Source: Opitutia bacterium
Lineage (GTDB): Bacteria > Verrucomicrobiota > Verrucomicrobiia > Opitutales > UBA953
Assembly: GCA_947378845.1 (NCBI GenBank)
Contig: CANCLQ010000008.1
Span: forward strand, 1-43,551
DNA: 43,551 nucleotides
Reading direction: 5' to 3'
Numbering within the stretch: the stretch's first letter is position 1; every line of letters starts with the position of its first letter. This document shows positions 32,545 to 38,803 of this stretch, piece after piece. The notes beneath the pieces are model-generated. The model did not search any database and had not been told where the DNA came from. It saw nothing but the letters and a program-made list of their open reading frames with translations. The position numbers and the translations under genes were made by a program.

Positions 32545-33429
32545 ATGAACAAAATAAGACAACTTGCTATAATTTGTGCATTTAGTTCGCCTCTTTTAGC
32601 TGCCGAACCATCTAATCCTAATCCTTGGCTGTTAATCGCCGATTGGCAGACGCGCAGTTCAGATGAGGTTAAGCATTCGGCAACCGCTGGTAAGTATGGA
32701 AGAAGTCGATACGGAGCGGAAGCAATCTGGCAAAGTCCTGCAGGCGCCATCGATTTAGAGTATTACAAGTACACGCATAATTTTTCCGGAGCCCTCGCTA
32801 GCAGCGATTGCGCATTTAATAAGACGACTGATTTAATGGTTACGGGTTTTAAGCAGTGGGATTGGAACGAGCGTTACGGCGTGCAACTCATCTACGCTCT
32901 CGAATCCGCCGCCGAAGATTCAATGGGCTTGAGCAAAGGATTTCGCTGGGGCCTGGGTGGAGCCGCACGCTGGCGTCCTGATGCCGAAACCGATCTCGCC
33001 ATCGGTATGCAGCTCGAAGACCGATTCGAGGCCGGCATTATGCCGATACCGTATTTAAAATTAATTTGGGCTCCTACACCTTCGGCGGAGTTCGAGGCTC
33101 GCATCACAGGTTTGCAGAACGGAATTATCATCCGCAGTTTCCTGACCGAGGATAAAGCCACGACTGTTGATTTCACGATGGCCTACGAGACGCTGACGTT
33201 CCGGTTGTCGGACGCAACTTACGGTAGCCGCGCAGTTTCAATTGGAGAAGTCGTGACACGCGTTGGACTGACGCAATTTCTCGAAAGCTCGGGAACTTGG
33301 TTTGCGCGGGTTTCCATGGAATGGGTTCCGTTCAGCCGTTACTCCTTTAAACACGATGGTGAAACAGTGGGCGTGTTCGAAAATTCTCCGACTTGGGGCG
33401 CGGCTGCTCGAGTAGGTGCACGCTTCTAA
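32545..33429 (+). CDS. Predicted outer-membrane beta-barrel protein, unknown
   Basis: The 294-residue protein starts with a signal peptide (MNKIRQLAIICAFSSPLLA, cleavage near residue 19-20). The rest alternates polar and hydrophobic residues in strand-sized units and ends in RVGARF; a C-terminal Phe is the usual recognition signal of outer-membrane barrels. Segments such as GLGGAARWRPDAETDLAIGMQLEDRF are typical of small barrel families. I recognise no substrate signature. Its stop is five bases before the ATPase start, so the two form an operon with a promoter at 32496-32524. Confidence 0.75.
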   Translation: MNKIRQLAIICAFSSPLLAAEPSNPNPWLLIADWQTRSSDEVKHSATAGKYGRSRYGAEAIWQSPAGAIDLEYYKYTHNFSGALASSDCAFNKTTDLMVTGFKQWDWNERYGVQLIYALESAAEDSMGLSKGFRWGLGGAARWRPDAETDLAIGMQLEDRFEAGIMPIPYLKLIWAPTPSAEFEARITGLQNGIIIRSFLTEDKATTVDFTMAYETLTFRLSDATYGSRAVSIGEVVTRVGLTQFLESSGTWFARVSMEWVPFSRYSFKHDGETVGVFENSPTWGAAARVGARF

Positions 33430-33434
33430 CTTCT

Positions 33435-34160
33435 ATGTCGGCCTCGCTCGCATTTAAAGAGGCAACGCTTGGGTATGAAAGTCGCCCAGTATTGGGGCCG
33501 ATTTCATTTAACATCCAGAGCGGGGAGTTTGTCTCAATCCTCGGACCATCGGGATGCGGCAAATCCACTCTGCTTCGTCTAGCGGCCGGCTTGCTTAACG
33601 TATCATCTGGTCTCGCTGAACAATCTTTTTCTAATATCGGTTTTGTTTTTCAAGATCATACGCTGCTTCCTTGGCTGAACGCTGCGCGAAATATTTCCCT
33701 GCCACTCGAATTGCGCGGTGAATCGTTTGAACAGAATGAACAACGCATCCAGTCGATGCTGGGAGCGGTGGGCTTGGCAAAAAGCGCCGAACAATTCCCC
33801 GACGAGCTTTCGGGCGGAATGCGTATGCGTGTGGCGCTGGCGCGTGCCCTCATCGTGCGCCCGGATTTACTATTACTCGACGAGCCCAGTGGTGCGCTCG
33901 ATGAAATCACGCGCGATAAGCTGAATGAGACATTAGCAAATCTACATCAGTCGCTAGGCTTCACGGCATTGCATGTCACGCACAGCGCCCAAGAGGCCGC
34001 ATTCTTGGCTGATCGAGTAATTATTTTAGGTGGCGAGCCAGGAGTGGTGCGCGCGGTCTTGCCGAATCATTTACCACGCCCACGTCGTGTCGAATCACGT
34101 GACACACAAGCGTTCCATGAGTTTTCAGTGAAATGTGCCCGTGCTTTACGTTCCAGTTGA
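33435..34160 (+). CDS. ABC transporter ATPase of the NitT/TauT (TauB/SsuB) type
   Basis: The 241-residue protein from the ATG at 33435 has Walker A GPSGCGKST, the signature ELSGGMRMRVALARAL, Walker B LLLLDEPSGALDE and the switch histidine in LHVTHSAQEA. The segment TLLPWLNAARNISLPLELRG is typical of taurine, sulfonate and nitrate importers. No permease or binding protein lies on either side, so it is an orphan subunit here. An in-frame start at 33393 would overlap the barrel gene and is rejected. It follows the barrel gene by five bases and precedes the PL6-type lyase by 61 bases. Confidence 0.85.
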   Translation: MSASLAFKEATLGYESRPVLGPISFNIQSGEFVSILGPSGCGKSTLLRLAAGLLNVSSGLAEQSFSNIGFVFQDHTLLPWLNAARNISLPLELRGESFEQNEQRIQSMLGAVGLAKSAEQFPDELSGGMRMRVALARALIVRPDLLLLDEPSGALDEITRDKLNETLANLHQSLGFTALHVTHSAQEAAFLADRVIILGGEPGVVRAVLPNHLPRPRRVESRDTQAFHEFSVKCARALRSS

Positions 34161-34221
34161 AACTTAATGCTTTATCGGTTGTTATTTAGATTATCCGCAC
34201 TGCTTAAGTTAATTCAGCTTC

Positions 34222-35745
34222 ATGAACCATTTCAGAATTCTACTCACCATAATTTTTGCAGCCTGCTTATGTTGTGAGGTTCAAGCGCGAGAGATTATTG
34301 TTAAAAATGCGGCTGAGTTAAAAGGTGCAATTGCTGGCGGCGGAAGTGGAGTGGTTGTGAAAATTGCGAAAGGTGAATACCGAGACATAAAATTTAAAAT
34401 CAACTTTGGCGGCAGCAAGGAGTCGCCATTTATAATTATCGCGGAAAAACCGGGTGAGGTAATTTTTTCTGGAACGACTCACTTAGAGATTAATGCTAAG
34501 CACGTCGTCATTGACGGGCTCTTTTTTTACAAAGGAAGTATCGAGGTGAACCCTGAGGATCGGGAAAACGCCGTTATGAAATTTAATTCAGATTTCGGCA
34601 CAATCCGAAATTGTGCGATTGTTGACTATAACCCTCCCGAATTTAAGACGGAGTATTACTGGGTATTTTTTAACGGGAGTAATAACAAGCTAGAGCGATG
34701 CTACATGAAGGGGAAAAATAATATGCAACCCCTGGTTGGAAATGGAATCGAGGGTTGTCGTTATAATTCGGTGAGCGAATGCTATTTCAAAAATGTCCCC
34801 TTTGATGTGGGTAATGGACGAGAGGGTATTCGGGTTTGGGGCTCTGGTAAGTTTGATGAAAAACCTACCGATGGGGCATATTTTACCGTCGAAGGAAATC
34901 TCTTCGATCACGCAGATGGTGAGGGAACAGAAATTGTTTCGCTCAAATCTAACTTTAACCAAGTTCTTAACAATACCGTCATAGCGACTAAGGGCTGTCT
35001 GAATATTCGCCGCGGAAGTAATAATACAATGAAGGGGAATATTATCTTGGGAGAAGGTGCGGAAGGTGCGCAAGGGCTACGTATGTCGGGCGCAAATCAT
35101 GTTGTGCAGGGAAATTATGTTTCGGGTACGGAATATGGAATTCGTGTTTCGTGTGGTGAGTACACAGCACGTTCGCTAACGAAAGATTTTACTCCAAAAG
35201 AAAAGAGCGGCGCAAAGAGTGCAAAGAATGTGACGGGCGAAGTAACTTCATACCCCCAGGTGAAGAAACTAAATTTATCTAATAACGTTATTGTAGGCTG
35301 TAAGAGTTCGGCCCTCGAGATGGGTTCAGATTACAAGAAGCACTGGCCTGATAATCAGCTGATTTTGTTACCTGAAGACTCTGATATCACGAATAATCGT
35401 TTTGTAGACGGCGACGGCAAGGGCGTCGCGATTGAAGGTGCGGAAATTGATCCCAAGATTCCATCAGTGGGTAAGAAGCCGGTGCCTAATCGCTTTAAGG
35501 GTAATATTGTTATGGGCGGTAAAGTTCGGTATCAGCCCGCGGAGTCAGGCTGTAAAGAAATGCCCATACCAGCAGGTTGGTCGGAGAAAAAAGAACGGGC
35601 GAGTTTCAAGCCGCTAACACCAGCTGATGTTGGGCCCGAGTGGGTTATCGCCTTACGCGATGCAAAAAAATTTCCAATGGAAGATGATCGCAGCTGCTAT
35701 CGAGATACAGCGCCTGACGAAAAGAAAAAGAAGAAGGATAAGTAA
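34222..35745 (+). CDS. Secreted polysaccharide lyase, PL6/chondroitinase-B type
   Basis: The 507-residue protein has a signal peptide (cleavage after VQA, about residue 22) and a right-handed parallel beta-helix with many N-x-x turns. The catalytic region is EIVSLKSN, with Lys242 as base, and NIRRGSNNTMKGN, with Arg263. The spacing of 21 equals that of chondroitinase B (Lys250/Arg271). PL6 enzymes cleave alginate or dermatan sulfate by beta-elimination. Here the usual L-R-H-G after the base is I-R-R-G. The C-terminus is a run of lysines. Lipid attachment is not seen; it probably works in the periplasm or outside. The substrate cannot be fixed from the sequence. Confidence 0.87.
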   Translation: MNHFRILLTIIFAACLCCEVQAREIIVKNAAELKGAIAGGGSGVVVKIAKGEYRDIKFKINFGGSKESPFIIIAEKPGEVIFSGTTHLEINAKHVVIDGLFFYKGSIEVNPEDRENAVMKFNSDFGTIRNCAIVDYNPPEFKTEYYWVFFNGSNNKLERCYMKGKNNMQPLVGNGIEGCRYNSVSECYFKNVPFDVGNGREGIRVWGSGKFDEKPTDGAYFTVEGNLFDHADGEGTEIVSLKSNFNQVLNNTVIATKGCLNIRRGSNNTMKGNIILGEGAEGAQGLRMSGANHVVQGNYVSGTEYGIRVSCGEYTARSLTKDFTPKEKSGAKSAKNVTGEVTSYPQVKKLNLSNNVIVGCKSSALEMGSDYKKHWPDNQLILLPEDSDITNNRFVDGDGKGVAIEGAEIDPKIPSVGKKPVPNRFKGNIVMGGKVRYQPAESGCKEMPIPAGWSEKKERASFKPLTPADVGPEWVIALRDAKKFPMEDDRSCYRDTAPDEKKKKKDK

Positions 35746-35754
35746 TACGAAGGC

Positions 35755-35907
35755 TCAGGTTCGTCTTTCTGTTTCTTCGATGGCGTGAACTATCAAGCCG
35801 ACCGCGAGGGTATAAGCGAAGATGCGTAAGAGAAAGGGCAACAGCCAGGCGATGCAGTTTAGTGCGAGAATCCCGAGCAGCGCTAAAGTTAAAAGGAGTA
35901 GATCCAT
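35755..35907 (-). CDS. Small membrane protein, 50 residues, unknown
   Basis: The frame runs from the ATG at 35905-35907 to TGA at 35755-35757 on the minus strand. It encodes 50 residues: two hydrophobic stretches (LLLLTLALLGILAL and an AWLLPFLLRIFAYTLAVGLIV region) and a charged tail EETERRT. It fits a small two-span or hairpin membrane protein. It begins three bases after the stop of the 83-residue gene, so the two should be co-transcribed. I recognise no family. The good hydrophobic pattern and tight spacing support a real gene. Confidence 0.6.
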   Translation of the reverse strand: MDLLLLTLALLGILALNCIAWLLPFLLRIFAYTLAVGLIVHAIEETERRT

Positions 35908-35910
35908 AAT

Positions 35911-36162
35911 TTAGGCGATACTTTGGGTGAGGCTGATTTGATTGAGCAGGTCATCGCGACGACGAATAGCTTCATTGGCTTCGCTCGTACGGAGCGAGCG
36001 ACGAACGCGCTTGGCGGTGTAGTCCGACAGATGGAGCGTGTAGTGAATCCACCAGGTGCCATTGTTATTCCATAGGTGGTGCAGCGGATTGGCCTCCTTG
36101 ACGCGCAGGGAAAGGCGCGCTGAAGGTGCTTGGTTCGATTGTGTTTCGGAGGTGTTGATCAT
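35911..36162 (-). CDS. Small basic protein (83 residues), integrase arm-domain-like
   Basis: The 83-residue protein has an unstructured start and then a core NNNGTWWIHYTLHLSDYTAKRVRRSL... (two Trp, several Arg) followed by a helix EANEAIRRRDDLLNQ. A three-strand sheet with a conserved W-x-x-x-Y and R-x-R-R-S-L-x-T followed by a helix rich in R-R-D is the general form of arm-type DNA-binding domains at the N-terminus of tyrosine integrases and of AP2-like domains. No catalytic domain follows; the gene ends in a stop. It may be a stand-alone DNA-binding regulator. Palindromic repeats directly upstream are candidate binding sites. Function unknown. Confidence 0.65.
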   Translation of the reverse strand: MINTSETQSNQAPSARLSLRVKEANPLHHLWNNNGTWWIHYTLHLSDYTAKRVRRSLRTSEANEAIRRRDDLLNQISLTQSIA

Positions 36163-36491
36163 GTGTGTAGCAGTTGTCCGTTACACAGCACGATTACACC
36201 GGATGGTGTGGATTTGTGACCGTTAGGTCCGCATCTCAGAAGGATTTAGTTTCTGAAAACCACCGTGGCTGTTGAAGGCTCGGTTGGTGCAATTGGGCGG
36301 TGAGGCCCGTTTTGCTCGTGATGTGTTTGAAGGAACTTTTCTTAATTTGTGGCTTTTCCTAAAAAAAGCAAGCCCGCCCCAGCCTGGGTTGTGTCATAGC
36401 GAATAGACGTACGATTTTGCGGTTTTTCTCGGAAGGCAGTCGGGATTGCCTTCGATTTCATTTTGTCTGTAATGGCGTCATCAATACCGCC
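36163..36491. promoter_or_regulatory. Intergenic region with clustered inverted repeats
   Basis: No gene is seen in 329 bases. TGTGTA (36164-36169) and TACACA (36182-36187) are inverted arms 12 bases apart, directly upstream of the 83-residue gene; a nearby ACACC/GGTGT pair follows, and TCAGAA (36236-36241) is mirrored by TTCTGA (36251-36256). A hairpin near 36368-36392 is followed by a run of seven T on the minus strand, like a terminator without an obvious gene. The 36321 ATG opens only 13 codons. Confidence 0.4.
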
Positions 36492-36758
36492 ATGGGCTTC
36501 TTCCGCTTTCGTAAAAGTATTTCATTGGGAAAGTTTGTTCGCTTAAATATTTCTAAGACGGGTGTCTCCACTTCGGTGGGTCGACCCGGTGCGACTTTGA
36601 ATATTAAAGGTGATCGCGTGGACGGAACAGTCGGCGTTCCTGGAAGTGGCATGTCGTACCGAGAAAGAATTTCTAATCGCGGTTGCGGATGCCTTTTGAT
36701 TTTGGCCGCACCTTTAGTTGTCGGCGGCGGAGTTATTTTGAAGACGCTTATTTCCTAA
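36492..36758 (+). CDS. DUF4236 family protein
   Basis: The protein has 88 residues from the ATG at 36492. It shows the DUF4236 pattern: GFFRFRKSISLG, RLNISKTGVSTSVGRPGATLNI and TVGVPGSGMSYRE. One hydrophobic C-terminal span (LLILAAPLVVGGGVIL) anchors it. The family is widespread, often at the N-terminus of larger membrane proteins, and has no known function. An in-frame ATG at 36417 would add 25 unlike residues and is not preferred. No SD is present. Its stop lies in a hairpin terminator and the gene faces tRNA-Leu. Confidence 0.85.
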   Translation: MGFFRFRKSISLGKFVRLNISKTGVSTSVGRPGATLNIKGDRVDGTVGVPGSGMSYRERISNRGCGCLLILAAPLVVGGGVILKTLIS

Positions 36759-36769
36759 GCGTCTCTTTC
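36743..36769 (+). terminator. Terminator hairpin over the DUF4236 stop codon
   Basis: GACGCTTA (36743-36750) and TAAGCGTC (36756-36763) pair perfectly around TTTCC. TCTTTCC follows. The TAA stop is the first triplet of the 3' arm. Confidence 0.5.
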
Positions 36770-36792
36770 CGAAAAAATTTAAACTACGCAAG

Positions 36793-36876
36793 TGCCCGGG
36801 AAAGGACTCGAACCTTCATGCCTTTAAGGGGCGGCGGATTTTGAATCCGCTGCGGCTGCCATTTCGCCACCCGGGC
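36793..36876 (-). tRNA. tRNA-Leu (anticodon CAA), CCA not encoded
   Basis: The acceptor arms GCCCGGG and CCCGGGC pair on the minus strand. The anticodon arm GCGGA-TTCAAAA-TCCGC gives CAA for Leu, and the long variable arm (class II) is present. The T arm contains GGTTCGAGTCC. Discriminator A is followed by CTT, so no CCA is encoded. A TTGCAG lies 46 bases upstream. Confidence 0.96.
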
Positions 36877-36956
36877 GGCTTGCGTAGGGAACTATTCATT
36901 CCGCCTCACCGCTCGCCTGCAAGAAAATCCTTATTCTACGCCCCGATTTATAATCA

Positions 36957-36991
36957 TATAAACAAAAGAGGCGCCCTTTTGAGGCGCCTCT
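36957..36991 (-). terminator. Intrinsic terminator of the HU gene
   Basis: AGAGGCGCC and GGCGCCTCT pair perfectly (36967-36991) around a seven-base loop. TTTGTTTAT follows on the minus strand. Confidence 0.87.
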
Positions 36992-37015
36992 GTTTGGTTT
37001 GAAGGAATTCGAAAA

Positions 37016-37303
37016 TTACTTCGCGCCGAGGATCGCGTCCTTAGCAGCCTTAGCTACGCGGAATTTCACGACCTTCTTTGCTTTGATCTGGATGATTTCG
37101 CCAGTAGCAGGGTTGCGACCTTGGCGAGCTTTGCGCTGAACGAGCACGAGCTTACCGAGACCAGGAAGGGTGAAGGAGTTCTTCGCGTTCTTGTAAGCGA
37201 GTTGAGCGATGATTTCGAGAATCGCTACAGCTTGCTTTTTGCTGAGCTCAGCTTTTTCGGCGAGAGCGGCAGCGATTTGGGATTTGGTGAGTGCTTTGGA
37301 CAT
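37016..37303 (-). CDS. HU-family DNA-binding protein
   Basis: The 95-residue protein is a nucleoid-associated histone-like protein that bends DNA. It starts MSKALTKSQIAAALAE and has FTLPGLGKLVLVQRKARQGRNPATGE, the HU/IHF arm motif, then IQIKAKKVVKFRVAKAAKDAIL. Length is normal. No SD precedes the ATG. The 153 bases upstream hold a CGCTG-GTTCT-CAGCG hairpin and AT-rich stretches likely to contain its promoter and that of the divergent dehydrogenase gene. Confidence 0.94.
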   Translation of the reverse strand: MSKALTKSQIAAALAEKAELSKKQAVAILEIIAQLAYKNAKNSFTLPGLGKLVLVQRKARQGRNPATGEIIQIKAKKVVKFRVAKAAKDAILGAK

Positions 37304-37456
37304 AGTGTTTATTTGTTAGGGTGCAGTATTGCGGTTTTATTTAGTAGCGAACTTTCCGCTGAGAACCAGCGAAAAATAAAGGTATTTTTGACATACCCAA
37401 ATTTGACTCACACTTGCCTTAAAAGTTTTTCCAATCAAGGTCGGGTGCGTTGACCT

Positions 37457-38740
37457 ATGTTACGGACGTTTTGCGCCATCGCTTTCTTTGCCGTTCAGCC
37501 GGCAGGACTTTGGGCCAACAGCCCGACAGAAATTGTAGGCGAAATTTCCGCAGAGCCCGCCTTCGGAAATTTGTCCTTTAATCAACCTTTGGCGATCGCC
37601 CCAGTTCCAGGTGACACTTCACGCCTCTTAATCGTCGAAAAAGTCGGAAAAATTCAGCTCGTTGAGCGGCGCCTGAAAGGCGTGGCTTCAAAACGACAGA
37701 TTTTTGATATCACGCGACCTAAAGACGGCACATTTGAACAGGCCGGAGAGTGCGGTTTGCTTGGTGCAGCGTTGCATCCGAATTTTACCAAAAATGGACA
37801 ACTCTTTGTATATTATAGTCTTAAGGTTGATGGTAAGCTCCATCAGCGCGTCTCACGCTTCCATATCGAGGATACGTCAGATATGCGGGTCGACCCAGCT
37901 TCTGAGCAATCAATTATCACTCAATTAGACCCTGCAAGTAATCATAACGGGGGTGATTTGCACTTCGGCCCCGATGGTTACCTCTATATAACATGCGGCG
38001 ACGGGGGAGGGGGAGGGGATAAGTTTAAGAATTCGGGCGATCTGACTAAGGGATTTTTTGCCGGGATTTTTCGTATCGATGTCGACCTCCATCCAGCCAA
38101 TTTACCCCCCTCCCCCCACCCGGGGGTAGGGTTGGATTCCAGTGGGCGCCCCTATTATAGTGTACCAGCGGATAACCCATTTGTGGGTGCGACCCAGTGC
38201 CGGGGGGCCAAAGTCGACCCCTCGAAAGTCCGAACCGAGGCCTGGGCCATCGGGCTTCGTAACCCCTGGCGGATATCTTTCGACCCCCTCGATGGCCGGC
38301 TCTTCGCCGGGGACGTCGGCCAAAATCTCTATGAGGAGATCGACATCATTGTGCGTGGTGCCGACTACGGATGGAACCCTCGGGAGGGTTTACACGCTTT
38401 CGATAAATCAGCTCCTAAAGTTCCCACCGAAATTGTACCACCCGATCCTAATCTGAAATTTACGGAACCGATTTTCGAATACAGTCATAACCTTGGTATC
38501 TCTGTAACGGGCGGCGTCGTGTACCGTGGGACAAAAATCCCTGCGCTTTATGGTGCCTATGTCTTTGCCGATTATGGTTCTGGAAGGGTTTTTGCACTTC
38601 GTGAGCAAAATGGAAAATGGGAAAATGAGATTTTATTTCAGGATGCGAACGTGACGGGTTTTGGTTACGACCCGCAGAATGCCGACATTTTATTTACCTG
38701 CTTGGCCAGCGGGGCGGTGAAGCGAGTCGTTGTAAAATAG
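37457..38740 (+). CDS. Secreted PQQ-dependent sugar dehydrogenase (soluble GDH/Yli family)
   Basis: The 427-residue protein has a signal peptide (cleavage near residue 21, after ANS) and the six-bladed propeller of the aldose sugar dehydrogenase family. Landmarks are GLLGAALHPNF, the catalytic-His region NHNGGDLHFGPDGYLYITCGDGG, RNPWRISFDPLDGRLFAGDVGQNLYEEID and GGVVYRG near the end. These enzymes oxidise sugars with PQQ in the periplasm; whether PQQ is bound here is unproven. A patch at about 38003-38340 has unusual base and codon use, with long G and C runs that can pair. The gene is followed after 63 bases by a second dehydrogenase. Confidence 0.88.
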   Translation: MLRTFCAIAFFAVQPAGLWANSPTEIVGEISAEPAFGNLSFNQPLAIAPVPGDTSRLLIVEKVGKIQLVERRLKGVASKRQIFDITRPKDGTFEQAGECGLLGAALHPNFTKNGQLFVYYSLKVDGKLHQRVSRFHIEDTSDMRVDPASEQSIITQLDPASNHNGGDLHFGPDGYLYITCGDGGGGGDKFKNSGDLTKGFFAGIFRIDVDLHPANLPPSPHPGVGLDSSGRPYYSVPADNPFVGATQCRGAKVDPSKVRTEAWAIGLRNPWRISFDPLDGRLFAGDVGQNLYEEIDIIVRGADYGWNPREGLHAFDKSAPKVPTEIVPPDPNLKFTEPIFEYSHNLGISVTGGVVYRGTKIPALYGAYVFADYGSGRVFALREQNGKWENEILFQDANVTGFGYDPQNADILFTCLASGAVKRVVVK

Positions 38741-38803
38741 TTACGCGGCGGCTTGCCTAAAACTTAGGCTGGAACTCTGTGCTGTTTACCCTGATATCAA
38801 GCC

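Noticed and set aside
36321..36362. 13-codon frame upstream of the DUF4236 gene, considered as a leader peptide
   Set aside because: It has no run of a regulatory amino acid, no SD and no alternative hairpin set, and the downstream gene is not a biosynthetic gene.
35911..36876. Integrase remnant near tRNA-Leu as a sign of an integrated element
   Set aside because: No direct repeat of the tRNA 3' end was seen nearby, the protein is short but intact, and the surrounding genes are ordinary chromosomal genes.
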